DNA from: Candidatus Omnitrophota bacterium
Lineage (GTDB): Bacteria > Omnitrophota > Omnitrophia > Omnitrophales > JACROU01
Assembly (NCBI GenBank): GCA_016214265.1
Contig: JACROU010000079.1
Location: 1-35,945, forward strand
DNA: 35,945 bases
Direction of reading: 5' to 3'
Positions 23,921-32,322 of the stretch are shown here, in pieces; the stretch's first letter is position 1; each line of letters opens with the position of its first letter. The translations under genes were made by a program, and so were the position numbers. The notes under the pieces were generated by a model. It searched no databases. It was not told the origin of the DNA and saw nothing but the letters and a program-made list of their open reading frames with translations.

Positions 23921-24511
23921 TTATAGTTGTTTCAGCAATGCGATCGCTTTTTTGAGCGCTCGGGCCCGGTGAGAGACTTTATTTTTGACGGAAAGAGGAA
24001 TTTCAGCAAAAGTTTTCCGGTAGGGCTGATAGTAAAAAAACGGATCATAACCAAATCCGTTCTTGCCACGATACTCCCGAAGGATTCGGCCATTCACTTT
24101 CCCATTGACGATGCCAATCAGCTTTTCCGGCGTAGCCACGGCAATCGAGCAGTAATAATGCGCTTTTCGTTTAGCGTCCGGAACACACGCGAGCTTTTTC
24201 AAAACCTTCTCATTATTCGCCGCGTCATCGCGTTTCGGACCGGCAAAATGCGCGGAATCAACGCCCGGCTTTCCGCCCAGTGCGTCGATACAGATTCCCG
24301 AATCATCCGCCAACGCGGCGAGTCCCGTAAGGCGCGCGATTTCACGCGCTTTCTTCACAGCATTCTCCTGAAATGTTTTCCCGTCTTCTTTCGGGGGCTT
24401 CACATGAGGAAAGGCTTCGAGCGATACCGCTTTGATCTTGAGCTTCCGGCAAAGCGCCTGAAATTCGCGCAGTTTATGTTTGTTGAAAGTGGCAATCACC
24501 AGCGTTTTCAT
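23921..24511 (-). CDS. rdgB: dITP/XTP pyrophosphatase
   Basis: 196 residues. [46 protein letters not shown] and [10 protein letters not shown] are the Ham1/RdgB signatures for binding and hydrolysing ITP, dITP and XTP to the monophosphates, keeping deaminated purines out of DNA and RNA. The start overlaps the rph stop by four bases (ATGA), the common rph-rdgB operon order. Confidence 0.95.
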   Translation of the reverse strand: MKTLVIATFNKHKLREFQALCRKLKIKAVSLEAFPHVKPPKEDGKTFQENAVKKAREIARLTGLAALADDSGICIDALGGKPGVDSAHFAGPKRDDAANNEKVLKKLACVPDAKRKAHYYCSIAVATPEKLIGIVNGKVNGRILREYRGKNGFGYDPFFYYQPYRKTFAEIPLSVKNKVSHRARALKKAIALLKQL

Positions 24512-25233
24512 GATCCAAGCGGAGCGTACTTTTTCTGGATGGTGACTAATTCGTGAACACCTTTTTTGGCAAGAAGGTACAATTTATCAAGCTCAGGCTT
24601 GGCGAAGGGCTTGCCTTCCGCCGTCCCCTGCACCTCAATAATTTTCTCGCCACCCGTCATGACGAAATTCATATCCACTTCGGCTTTGGAATCTTCCTGA
24701 TAGCAAAGGTCCAGACACGGAATGCCATTCACAATCCCGACACTAACTGCGGCCACGTAATCCGAAATCGGATTTTCTTTGACTAAACCCTTCTTCATTA
24801 ATTTATCGACCGCCTGATGAAGTGCCAGAAAACATCCCGTAATGCTTGCCGTTCGCGTGCCACCGTCACCTTGAATCACATCGGCGTCGAGCCAAATAGT
24901 GCGCTCGCCCAGTTTCGTCAAATCGACGACGGAACGGAACGACCTCCCGAGCAGGCGCTGAATTTCCTGCGTGCGGCCGCCAAGTTTTCCCTTCGACGCC
25001 TCGCGCGCGATCCTCTCGGTGCAGGAAGCGGGAATCATGCCATACTCCCCCGTCACCCAGCCTTTGTTTTGGCCTTTCAGAAATGGCGCTACTTTTTCTT
25101 CGACCGACGCACTGCACACGACGCGCGTATCGCCGAACTCGATCATGCAAGATCCGAGAGCAAATTTCAGATAGCCCATTTTCACCGTCACTTTTCTCAT
25201 TTTATCTGGGGTTCTGCCGTCAACGCGCTTCAT
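24508..25233 (-). CDS. rph: Ribonuclease PH
   Basis: 241 residues. [68 protein letters not shown] and [19 protein letters not shown] are a complete RNase PH. It trims tRNA 3' ends phosphorolytically before CCA maturation. AGGAGG lies six bases before the ATG. It starts the rph-rdgB pair, 12 bases downstream of queE. The tRNA-Gly in this window already encodes its CCA. Confidence 0.95.
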   Translation of the reverse strand: MKRVDGRTPDKMRKVTVKMGYLKFALGSCMIEFGDTRVVCSASVEEKVAPFLKGQNKGWVTGEYGMIPASCTERIAREASKGKLGGRTQEIQRLLGRSFRSVVDLTKLGERTIWLDADVIQGDGGTRTASITGCFLALHQAVDKLMKKGLVKENPISDYVAAVSVGIVNGIPCLDLCYQEDSKAEVDMNFVMTGGEKIIEVQGTAEGKPFAKPELDKLYLLAKKGVHELVTIQKKYAPLGS

Positions 25234-25245
25234 TGCTGCCTCCTG

Positions 25246-25977
25246 TTATTGAATGTTTAACCATTTATGTGTTTGTGGAATCAAGCGAACTTGTTTGAGC
25301 TCACGCCGCGCCAGAGAAACAAGAGATGACAACACCTCTCCGATTCCTGACTCTAGCGAATTGTCCTTCAAATCCGTCTTCGGCTGAAGCACGAGCGGAA
25401 TGTCCGGACTTACGCGGGCAATCAATTTCACAGCTGTTAAAAATTCAGGAATCAAAACGTCTTTTGAAATAATCATTTTCACAAACGCGGGTTTTAGAAT
25501 CGCTACTTTTAAAAATTCTTCATGCTCACCAAAAAAGCTTCTTTCTTTCGTCACGCTCGGCAGTTTGATATCCATCGCGATCATATCGCAAAAAGGCAAC
25601 ACCTGACGCAGCGCGTTTGAAAGAGTTCCATTCGTCTCAAGAAAAATGCGGAAACCTGATCGTTTCAATTCGGGCATCAAATTTTTCAGGAATCCGGAAT
25701 AGACCAGCGGCTCCCCACCCGTCAGGCTGACATATTCATGCGGCCCCGAATCCCGTTCCAAAATTTTGAGCGAATCGATCACCTCGGCGACGGCCATGTC
25801 TTTAAAGTTGAGCTTGTCATGTTCGTCGCAGTAATCACAGGCGATATTACAGCTGCGGAACCGGACAAAAAGATGTTTCTCGCCAATCGAAAGCCCCTCG
25901 CCTTGAATGGATGAAAAAATTTCTGAAATCTCACCGGTATCTATTTTAATTTTGTGATTAGGTTCGAGTTTTAGCAT
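25246..25977 (-). CDS. queE: 7-carboxy-7-deazaguanine synthase (radical SAM)
   Basis: 243 residues from ATG at 25977 (GGGAG six bases upstream). EIFSSIQGEG is the QueE start, RSCNIACDYCD is the CxxxCxxC cluster motif of radical SAM proteins, YVSLTGGEPLVY the SAM-binding GGEP and IFLETNGT the next strand. It converts 6-carboxytetrahydropterin to CDG in queuosine/7-deazaguanine synthesis. It overlaps queC by 20 bases, supporting the pathway. QueD is not in the window. Confidence 0.94.
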   Translation of the reverse strand: MLKLEPNHKIKIDTGEISEIFSSIQGEGLSIGEKHLFVRFRSCNIACDYCDEHDKLNFKDMAVAEVIDSLKILERDSGPHEYVSLTGGEPLVYSGFLKNLMPELKRSGFRIFLETNGTLSNALRQVLPFCDMIAMDIKLPSVTKERSFFGEHEEFLKVAILKPAFVKMIISKDVLIPEFLTAVKLIARVSPDIPLVLQPKTDLKDNSLESGIGEVLSSLVSLARRELKQVRLIPQTHKWLNIQ

Positions 25978-26632
25978 ATGAAACTCCCGCCTCCTCAAAA
26001 CCTTTTTCGCGCAGCAAACAGGAATCGCAGGTTCCGCACGGCTTTTTTCCGCCCCGGTAACACGACCAAGTCTCGTCGAGCGGAACGCCCAGCGAAAGCG
26101 CCAATTTTACAATATCTGCCTTTGTTTTTCGAATCAGAGGCACTTCAATTGAAATTGTTTTTCCCTGGCGTCCGTTTTTCGTGCCCAGCCGAAATACTTT
26201 TTCAACCGCAGAAATGTAGTCGGGGCGGCAATCCGGATATCCGCTGTAATCCACGGCGTTGGCGCCGATCCAAACGGACGAGGCGTTGATCACTTCCGCC
26301 CACGATAAAGCAAAACTGAGGAATATGGTATTGCGCGCCGGCACGTAGGTAACCGGAATTTCGGCATTCATTTCCCGGACACTGCGATTTTTGGGAAGCT
26401 GTTTGGACTTATCCAGCAGGGCGCTTCCCTTCCACGGAAGCGAAATTTTTAGCACGTGATGAGGAATGCCGAGACGGCGGGCAATCGTTCGAGCGGACTC
26501 AATTTCACGCCGGTGCAGCTGACCGTAATCCAAGGTCAGGGCGTAAACCCTCAATCCCTTCTTTTTCGCGAGATAAAGCGTGGTAGTGGAATCCAAACCG
26601 CCTGAGAAAAGAACGACGCAAGACTTGCTCAC
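25958..26632 (-). CDS. queC: 7-cyano-7-deazaguanine synthase
   Basis: 224 residues from GTG at 26632, which overlaps the murI stop (GTGA); the frame is open for 84 more codons inside murI but carries no conserved sequence there. VVLFSGGLDSTTTLYLAK is the PP-loop for ATP activation, DYGQLHRREIESA and PARNTIFLSFAL are QueC motifs, and CYRGGKKPCGTCDSC is the four-Cys zinc site. It makes preQ0 from CDG and ammonia. queE follows directly. Confidence 0.94.
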   Translation of the reverse strand: MSKSCVVLFSGGLDSTTTLYLAKKKGLRVYALTLDYGQLHRREIESARTIARRLGIPHHVLKISLPWKGSALLDKSKQLPKNRSVREMNAEIPVTYVPARNTIFLSFALSWAEVINASSVWIGANAVDYSGYPDCRPDYISAVEKVFRLGTKNGRQGKTISIEVPLIRKTKADIVKLALSLGVPLDETWSCYRGGKKPCGTCDSCLLREKGFEEAGVSYAKTRT

Positions 26633-27444
26633 TTCAGCCGGACCACCTTCACGGGATTCATTTTCTGGCCGAGGAAGCGCTCGCCGATCCGGATGAAATT
26701 TCTGGGAAAATCGGAGACGAAAATTTCGAGCCCTCCTTTTTGCCCATTTGCCGGCGCCAGATGGCCCTGACAATGCAGAACTTCTTTCAAAAAATTCACC
26801 GTCGGAAATGCCGAGTCGACAATCTTGACCCGCGGGCCGACAAATTGCTGAATTTTGCCTTTCAGCATCGGGTAATGCGTGCATCCGAGCACCAACACAT
26901 CCACGTTTTGCCGGATGAGCGGCGTTAAATATTTTTTAATCGTATCCGCGGCGACTCCGTCCTGAGTCCAGCCCTCTTCCACCAGCGGCACAAAAAGCGG
27001 GCAGGCGGCGGAAAAAACTTTTATTTTTGGCGAAAGCCGGTGAATCGCCCGGTCATACGCTTTACTTTCGATCGTCGCGGTGGTTCCGATCACACCGACG
27101 CGTCCTTCGCGGGTTAGCTGAACCGCGCGGCGCGCCGCGGGCCCGATCACATCGACAATCGGCAGCTTGAAGTTTTTCCGTAGGGCCGGCATGCTGACGC
27201 TGGCGGAAGTATTACAGGCCACCACCAACGCTTTGATTTTTTGTTTGGAAAGAAACGCGGAATTTTGTTTCGAGAATTCGATAATCTGCTGCTTCGATTT
27301 AATACCGTACGGCAAACGAGCGATATCGCCGAAATAAACGATTTTTTCGTGCGGCAAGTTTTTTCGAAGCTCGCGGACTACGGTGAGGCCACCAAGTCCG
27401 GAATCAAACACTCCGATGGGACGGGATTCGATATTGTTAGTCAT
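26629..27444 (-). CDS. murI: Glutamate racemase
   Basis: 271 residues. IGVFDSGLGGLTVVRELRK, VYFGDIARLPYG, VVACNTSAS (first catalytic Cys) and LVLGCTHYPML (second Cys) are diagnostic. It makes D-glutamate for peptidoglycan. The ribosome site is weak (CTCCTAAAAAA before the ATG has no purine-rich stretch). The stop overlaps queC by four bases. A perfect palindrome lies just upstream. Confidence 0.95.
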   Translation of the reverse strand: MTNNIESRPIGVFDSGLGGLTVVRELRKNLPHEKIVYFGDIARLPYGIKSKQQIIEFSKQNSAFLSKQKIKALVVACNTSASVSMPALRKNFKLPIVDVIGPAARRAVQLTREGRVGVIGTTATIESKAYDRAIHRLSPKIKVFSAACPLFVPLVEEGWTQDGVAADTIKKYLTPLIRQNVDVLVLGCTHYPMLKGKIQQFVGPRVKIVDSAFPTVNFLKEVLHCQGHLAPANGQKGGLEIFVSDFPRNFIRIGERFLGQKMNPVKVVRLK

Positions 27445-27460
27445 TTTTTTAGGAGTTGAA

Positions 27461-27494
27461 ATTAGGTGCCAGGTTCATGAACCTGGCACCTAAT
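27461..27494. repeat. Perfect 34-bp palindrome, copy 2 of a dispersed repeat
   Basis: Arms ATTAGGTGCCAGGTT-C and G-AACCTGGCACCTAAT are exactly complementary across the CATG centre with no mismatch. Copy 1 at 4309-4340 differs at three positions. It lies between murI and the AlaC/DapL-like gene (both minus strand), 16 bases upstream of murI. As RNA it would fold into a 15-bp hairpin in either strand. Confidence 0.93.
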
Positions 27495-27516
27495 ATTCTA
27501 AACGCCTATCTCCTTT

Positions 27517-28695
27517 TTAAAGACTCATCACCTTCTGAAGGCGATCGAGGGCGATTTTCATGCGTTCCTCAGACTCCACCATCGCGAAGCGCACGTAACC
27601 TTCGCCGTATTCACCGAATCCGGTTCCAGGCGAAACCGCGACACCGGCTTCGCGAATCAACAGTTCGCAGAATTCCATCGAAGAGTGAAAGCTGAATTTG
27701 AGCGGAATGCGCGTCCAAATATAAAAAGTAGCGCGCGGTTTCGGCGTCGGCCAGCCGATACGGTTCAAGCCATCGACAAAATAATCGAGCCGCTTTTTAT
27801 AAATCGCCGCAATTTTCTTCACATAATCCTGCGGACCGGAAAGCGCCTCAATCGCCGCTTCCTGCACCGCGCGGAAAATACCGAAATCGCAATAGCTTTT
27901 CGTTTTGGCGAGGCCGGCGATAATTTTTTTATTGCCGACACAAAACCCGATGCGCCATCCCGCCATGCTGTACGATTTCGACATCGTGTGAAATTCGATG
28001 CACTGTTCGCGCGCGTCTTTGACTTCCATAATACTGTGCGCGCGTTCGCCCTCATACACGAAATCGGAATACGCCAGGTCACTGACGATAATCATGTTTT
28101 TGCCTTTACCCCACGCCACCACTTTTTCCCAAAAATCGAGCCCGCAGGTCGCGGCGGTGGGGTTGTGCGGATAACTCAAAATCAAGAGCTTCGTCAGCTG
28201 GGTGGTCTCTTTCGGCAGGCTGAACAAATTCGGGATATAACCTTCTTCCTCACGAAGCGGCAAATTGTACAAAATACCGCCGGCCATGATGACACCGTTG
28301 AAATGAACCGGATAAGCCGGCGATGGAACTAGCGCCAAATCATCGGCGTTCAAATACGCGAGCGCCAGATGCGCGATGCCTTCTTTTGAACCGATCAGCG
28401 GAAGAATTTCCGTCTGCGGATCGAGCGTGACGCCGAAACGTTTGTAATACCAGTCGGCAATGGTTTGCCGCAGTTTGGTTTCGACCGGGCCGTCCCATTT
28501 CGAGTAGCGGCTGATCGCCGGCTCTTTCATCGCGTCGGTCAGACGATCGACGACATTGGCGGGCGGCGGAATATCCGGATTTCCCATGCTGAAATCGACA
28601 ATATCAACACCCGTCGCTTTCACTTCCCGTTTTAGATTATCAACAATGGTAAACAGATACGGCGGCAGCCGTTTCATTCTTCTGGCTTCTTCCAC
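27517..28695 (-). CDS. Class I aminotransferase, AlaC/DapL-like
   Basis: 392 residues. FSMGNPDIPPP, SRYSKWDGPVETKLRQTIADWY, VPSPAYPVHFNG, LILSYPHNPTAATCG, VSDLAYSDFVYEG and HTMSKSYSMAGWRIGF (with the PLP Lys in SKS) are fold-type I motifs. The YSxWDGPVE and 'HNPTAATC' style is that of AlaC-like and LL-diaminopimelate aminotransferases. It could make alanine from pyruvate or act on LL-diaminopimelate for peptidoglycan; I cannot separate these by eye. It follows the lipoyl-like gene by 17 bases and is upstream of murI. Confidence 0.9.
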   Translation of the reverse strand: MEEARRMKRLPPYLFTIVDNLKREVKATGVDIVDFSMGNPDIPPPANVVDRLTDAMKEPAISRYSKWDGPVETKLRQTIADWYYKRFGVTLDPQTEILPLIGSKEGIAHLALAYLNADDLALVPSPAYPVHFNGVIMAGGILYNLPLREEEGYIPNLFSLPKETTQLTKLLILSYPHNPTAATCGLDFWEKVVAWGKGKNMIIVSDLAYSDFVYEGERAHSIMEVKDAREQCIEFHTMSKSYSMAGWRIGFCVGNKKIIAGLAKTKSYCDFGIFRAVQEAAIEALSGPQDYVKKIAAIYKKRLDYFVDGLNRIGWPTPKPRATFYIWTRIPLKFSFHSSMEFCELLIREAGVAVSPGTGFGEYGEGYVRFAMVESEERMKIALDRLQKVMSL

Positions 28696-28712
28696 TTTTT
28701 TATTTCCTTTCG

Positions 28713-28946
28713 TTAATCCTCTATCTCTGCAATCACTTCACCAATATCCACAACTTCTCCGGACTCAAAAAAAACTTCGGCAAGCGTTCCTGACGCGGGC
28801 GACGGAATGTGGTACGACACACCATCACAATTGATTTCGACCAGATCCTGTCCCTTCTCAACCTTATCGCCTTCTTCACAATGCCAATGCGCGATGCTGG
28901 CTTCCACCACATCTTTTACCGGAACTTTAAGAATGACTTCTTTCAT
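28713..28946 (-). CDS. Lipoyl/biotinyl-like domain protein lacking the modified lysine
   Basis: 77 residues from ATG at 28946 (AGGAGAGG site upstream). It has the barrel-hammerhead layout: VPVKDVVEASIAHWHCEEGDKVEKGQ, then LVEINCDGVSY and HIPSPASGTLAEVFFESGEVVDIGEVIAEIE. In lipoyl domains the tight turn reads D-K (for example ETDKV); here it reads CDGVS, with Gly42 in place of Lys. No other Lys is at the hairpin tip, so it cannot be lipoylated or biotinylated in the usual way. It overlaps lipA by 20 bases. A scaffold or lipoyl-transfer helper is possible, as inference. Confidence 0.9.
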   Translation of the reverse strand: MKEVILKVPVKDVVEASIAHWHCEEGDKVEKGQDLVEINCDGVSYHIPSPASGTLAEVFFESGEVVDIGEVIAEIED

Positions 28947-29784
28947 ATACCTCTCCTGCATGATACGAGCTTCGCACAAAAGGGCCGACGTAGGCTTCTC
29001 GAAACCCCATCGCCTTGGCGGCGAAACCCACTTCTTCAAATTTTTCGGGCGAAACAAAATCGATAATATCCATCTTACGTTCGAGCGGCTGAAGGTACTG
29101 GCCCACCGTCACGATATCACAATTCACCTCACGGAGATCGCGAAGAAGTTGCGTCACTTCTTCATCCGTCTCACCGACGCCCAGCATAAAACCGCTTTTC
29201 GTCGTCATGCCAGAATCAAACGCTTTAACCCGGGCTAACAATTCCAAAGAACGTTCATAAATCGCGCGCGGACGGACTCGCGGATAAAGCCGCTTCACCG
29301 TTTCCATGTTGTGATTAAACACATCGGGTTTTGCGCGGACCACGTCAAGTACCGCATCCCAATTACCGCAAAAATCTGGCGTCAGAACTTCAATCGCCGC
29401 TTTCGGAATTTGTTTTCTGATTTCCGAAATCGTGCCGGCAAAAATATGCGAACCGCCATTTTCAAGATCATCGCGGTTGACCGAAGTCACCACGACATGA
29501 TTCAGCCCGAGTTCTTTCGCGGCCTGAGCGACGCGAACGGGCTCATTCTCGTCCAGCGGTTTGGGTTTCCCGGGCGGAACCGAGCAAAACGAACAACTGC
29601 GCGTACACACCTCACCGAGCAACAGAAATGTGGCGGTGTTACGCGAATAACACTCCGAGCGATTCGGACATTTGGCCGACTCACAAATCGTGGTCAACTG
29701 ATGCTGCCTAAGAATCCCGTGCGTTTTTAATGTCGAACCTTCTGGTAAAGAACGCTTCAACCAAACCGGCAACCGCTGTCTCAT
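28927..29784 (-). CDS. lipA: Lipoyl synthase
   Basis: 285 residues. Both iron-sulfur motifs are present: CESAKCPNRSEC (auxiliary cluster) and CTRSCSFC (CxxxCxxC, radical SAM). VTSVNRDDLENGGS, FNHNMETV and MLGVGETDEEV are conserved, and RSSYHAGEV at the end carries the Ser that ligates the auxiliary cluster. It inserts two sulfurs into octanoyl groups to make lipoyl. No lipB, lplA or 2-oxoacid dehydrogenase gene is near. The only lipoyl-like domain beside it lacks its lysine. Confidence 0.96.
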   Translation of the reverse strand: MRQRLPVWLKRSLPEGSTLKTHGILRQHQLTTICESAKCPNRSECYSRNTATFLLLGEVCTRSCSFCSVPPGKPKPLDENEPVRVAQAAKELGLNHVVVTSVNRDDLENGGSHIFAGTISEIRKQIPKAAIEVLTPDFCGNWDAVLDVVRAKPDVFNHNMETVKRLYPRVRPRAIYERSLELLARVKAFDSGMTTKSGFMLGVGETDEEVTQLLRDLREVNCDIVTVGQYLQPLERKMDIIDFVSPEKFEEVGFAAKAMGFREAYVGPFVRSSYHAGEVYERSHS

Positions 29785-29790
29785 GAAATT

Positions 29791-30024
29791 TTAATAATCC
29801 GGATCCAGCGACTTTTGAGCAACCTGCTGTGCCTCTTGCTCTTGCTGCTGAGGGGTTGGTTTTAAACTAAATTTCAGAACAGGCCCCACCACATCATCAT
29901 CCTTATACCGGTCATTCTCGCTGTTCCTACCCTCCGGGGTAGTCAATTTTGAATCTACGGATTCACAACCAACAAATCCCATCAAACCGGCAAACAGCAA
30001 ACTCCATGTCAAAAACTGTCTCAC
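29791..30024 (-). CDS. Small lipoprotein, unrecognised
   Basis: 77 residues from GTG at 30024, with AAGGAG about nine bases upstream; upstream TTG codons in frame are less likely. A hydrophobic N-terminus ends in LMGFVGC, a lipobox with Cys about residue 20, followed by a short acidic and Gln-rich tail (TPQQQEQEAQQV). It has no recognised domain. It diverges from the decarboxylase operon and sits six bases before lipA. Confidence 0.8.
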   Translation of the reverse strand: MRQFLTWSLLFAGLMGFVGCESVDSKLTTPEGRNSENDRYKDDDVVGPVLKFSLKPTPQQQEQEAQQVAQKSLDPDY

Positions 30025-30077
30025 TGCCAATTTCTCCTTTAAAAGCAACCTGCTCCTGTTATAATAACCGCCTCTTT

Positions 30078-30107
30078 TTGCCCGGTACGAAACCCGTAAA
30101 TTATCAT
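30078..30107 (+). promoter_or_regulatory. Possible promoter of the decarboxylase-aminotransferase operon
   Basis: TTGCCC at 30078-30083 and TATCAT at 30102-30107 are spaced by 18 bases. Start would be near 30114, only about a dozen bases before the ATG at 30127, so the mRNA may have a very short leader; the ribosome site (GAAAGATC) is weak, in line with that. Same -35 hexamer as the leader promoter at 21044-21072. Confidence 0.45.
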
Positions 30108-30126
30108 TTTATCCGCGAAAGATCAA

Positions 30127-30645
30127 ATGAGTAAAAATTGGACTGAAGACCTTCGCCAAAACGCCCGGACATTCACAACAAACCTCAAAAAACGGGGCTA
30201 TTCTTTCTTTACCGGGGTTCCCTGCTCGCTTCTGGGGGCTTTGATCGATCATTTGGAGAACTCCCCCGAATTCCGCTACGTCGCCAACGTCCGCGAAGAT
30301 GCGGCTCTGGGCCTGGCGAGTGGCGCTTACCTGGCCGGACAAAAATCCTGCGTCCTAATGCAAAATTCCGGATTCGGGTACTCGATGAATGTACTGACCT
30401 CGCTCAACATGATTTATAAAATTCCGATTCTGGTCGTGATCAGCTACCGGGGCTATTTAGGCAACGACGCGCCCGAGCATATCATCATGGGCGATAAAAT
30501 TGAAAAGCTGCTCGCGGATCTCGAAATCCCGACATTTATTCCGACCCCAGACAATCTTGAAAAACAAATCGAACTGGCAGATGCCGTGATCGAAAAAGAA
30601 AAAGTTCCTGTTGTGATGCTCATCAAGGAGAAAATATTCGGATGA
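30127..30645 (+). CDS. TPP-dependent decarboxylase, alpha subunit (phosphonopyruvate/sulfopyruvate type)
   Basis: 172 residues, only the N-terminal (PYR) half of a thiamine-diphosphate enzyme. FTGVPCSLLGALID, VREDAALGLASGAYLAG (Glu57, the likely TPP-activating Glu) and VLMQNSGFGYSMNVLTSLN match phosphonopyruvate decarboxylase and the ComD subunit of sulfopyruvate decarboxylase; APEHIIMGDKIEKLL is common in both. Phosphonopyruvate enzymes are usually one chain; a two-subunit form is typical of ComD/ComE. The aminotransferase and phosphatidyltransferase that follow favour phosphonopyruvate to phosphonoacetaldehyde, but sulfopyruvate to sulfoacetaldehyde cannot be excluded. The stop overlaps the beta-subunit start (ATGA). 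Confidence 0.85.
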   Translation: MSKNWTEDLRQNARTFTTNLKKRGYSFFTGVPCSLLGALIDHLENSPEFRYVANVREDAALGLASGAYLAGQKSCVLMQNSGFGYSMNVLTSLNMIYKIPILVVISYRGYLGNDAPEHIIMGDKIEKLLADLEIPTFIPTPDNLEKQIELADAVIEKEKVPVVMLIKEKIFG

Positions 30646-31223
30646 AAACACGAGATGCTTTACAGGAAATTATTCCTTTTGTCGAATCCAACCCGGCGAT
30701 TTGTGCCACGGGTCACATTTCGCGCGAAGTTCAGGACATTCAGGACCGGAAAGAAAATTTTTACGTGATCGGATCGATGGGGATGTGTTCCAGCATCGGC
30801 CTCGGTGTGGCCCTGGTTCGTCCCGACAGAAAAGTATTCGTACTCGATGGTGACGGAAGTGTGCTGATGAATATGGGAAATTTGGCCGTAGTCGGTGCGC
30901 TCGCGCCGAAAAATTTTATTCATATCGTGCTCGATAACGAAGCGTACGCCTCCACCGGAAATCAGAAATCGCTAAGTTCTGCAGTCGCGCTGGCTGAAGT
31001 CGCACGCGCCAATGGCTACAAAACAGTGTACAAATCAGGCAGCAAAGAAAATCTGAAAGAAGTGATGAAAAAGGTAACTCAGACCGATGGTCCTTCATTT
31101 CTTCTTATCAAAGTCGGTCCGGACACAGACAAACCAGCGCCGCGTGTCAAAGCAGAACCCGACTTCATCACCCAACAATTTATGGAGGCGCTCAATGTCC
31201 ACACGTCAGTACATACTGCTTAA
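30642..31223 (+). CDS. TPP-dependent decarboxylase, beta subunit
   Basis: 193 residues, the C-terminal (PP) half. VIGSMGMCSSIGLGVAL is the entry motif, and VLDGDGSVLMNMGNLAVV with LDNEAYASTGNQ gives the GDG(x)~26N magnesium-diphosphate site (Gly70, Asp71 and Asn99). It completes the TPP site with the alpha subunit and shares its substrate uncertainty: the tail ASTGNQ is like both phosphonopyruvate and sulfopyruvate enzymes. The last 29 bases overlap the aminotransferase gene in another frame. Confidence 0.87.
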   Translation: MKTRDALQEIIPFVESNPAICATGHISREVQDIQDRKENFYVIGSMGMCSSIGLGVALVRPDRKVFVLDGDGSVLMNMGNLAVVGALAPKNFIHIVLDNEAYASTGNQKSLSSAVALAEVARANGYKTVYKSGSKENLKEVMKKVTQTDGPSFLLIKVGPDTDKPAPRVKAEPDFITQQFMEALNVHTSVHTA

Positions 31224-32322
31224 TCCCGGTCCGGTCAACATCCGTCCCAAAGTCCGAAAATCCTTGCTGCTTCCCGACCTGTGCCACCGCGAACTGGAAT
31301 TTGCCAAGTTGCTTCGCGAAACCAGATCGAATCTGCTTAAAGTTTTTGGCATCGAGAAAACTTTTACCACGGCCATCATCACCGGATCCGGAACCTCGGC
31401 TCTGGAAGCGGCTGTTTCTTCCTGTGTCGACGAAGACGAAAAAATCCTCGTCATCAATAACGGTGTTTATGGCGAACGCATCTCAAAAATTGCGGATGTT
31501 CACGGGCTCGGCAAAGCCGAACTGAAATACAATTTCGACATGCGCCCCAAGGCTCAAGACGTTGACCGCGAACTGGCCCGCGACGAATCGATTCGCGTCG
31601 TGGCCATCGTGCATCATGAAACTTCGACCGGCATGTTGAACCCCCTCGAAGAAATCGGCGCGATTGTTGCCAAGCATGGGCGAACCTTGTTGGTGGATGC
31701 CATCAGCTCGCTGGGCGGTGAACCGTTCAACTTCAATAAATCCGAAGCCGGGATTGTTGTCGGAACCTCAGGAAAATGCCTGCACGGATTTCCCGGGCTG
31801 GCGTTCGTTCTGATCCGAAAAGACGAAGCCAAACGCATCGCGAAAATCAAGCCGCACTCGTTTTATCTGGATTTAACAAATTCTCTCGCGAATCAGGAAA
31901 AAGACGATGTTCCGTTCACCCCCGCCGTACCGCTTTTTTACGCTTTCAACGAAGCGCTGAAAGAGATTCAAAAAGACGGCGGCGTAGCCAAACGCATTGC
32001 CGCTTACAAAGAACGCTCGGAACTGATTCACAAAACCCTCAAGAAACTCGGCGTCAAATTTTTGTTGCCGGAAGGATTGTCATCGCAATGCCTGGTCGCC
32101 CTTTACCTGCCTGAAGGATTGACGTATCAAAAACTTCATGACGCGCTGAAACAGTCGGGTTTTGTGATTTATGCCGGACAATCGAAATTTAAGGATAAAA
32201 TTTTCCGCATTTCAAATTTGGGTGATTATCCGCTTTCCACCATCAAGCGGTTTTGTCAGACACTCACCAAAATAGTCGCGGGGAAAAGGAAACATGCCGC
32301 ACCGTCGATGGCTTTGGATTAA
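31195..32322 (+). CDS. PhnW-like class V aminotransferase (probable 2-aminoethylphosphonate-forming)
   Basis: 375 residues from ATG at 31195 with GGAGG six bases before it. ILLNPGPVNIRPKVRKSLLLPD and CHRELEF open the protein; LLVDAISSLGG (Asp168) and TSGKCLHGFPGLAFV (Lys194) hold PLP. The GKCLHGFPG block is like 2-aminoethylphosphonate-pyruvate aminotransferase (NKCIQGVPG in PhnW) more than serine-glyoxylate enzymes, though that wider family is not ruled out. In phosphonate synthesis the enzyme runs from phosphonoacetaldehyde to 2-AEP. The order decarboxylase-aminotransferase-lipid transferase supports this. Both ends overlap neighbouring genes, by 29 bases each. Confidence 0.86.
   Translation: MSTRQYILLNPGPVNIRPKVRKSLLLPDLCHRELEFAKLLRETRSNLLKVFGIEKTFTTAIITGSGTSALEAAVSSCVDEDEKILVINNGVYGERISKIADVHGLGKAELKYNFDMRPKAQDVDRELARDESIRVVAIVHHETSTGMLNPLEEIGAIVAKHGRTLLVDAISSLGGEPFNFNKSEAGIVVGTSGKCLHGFPGLAFVLIRKDEAKRIAKIKPHSFYLDLTNSLANQEKDDVPFTPAVPLFYAFNEALKEIQKDGGVAKRIAAYKERSELIHKTLKKLGVKFLLPEGLSSQCLVALYLPEGLTYQKLHDALKQSGFVIYAGQSKFKDKIFRISNLGDYPLSTIKRFCQTLTKIVAGKRKHAAPSMALD

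Noticed and set aside
24817..25260. Plus-strand open frames opposite rph
   Set aside because: The minus strand encodes intact RNase PH; these frames only mirror its codon bias.
27685..28332. Plus-strand 215-codon open frame opposite the AlaC/DapL-like gene
   Set aside because: Antisense shadow of a well-conserved coding region; no domain, no ribosome site.
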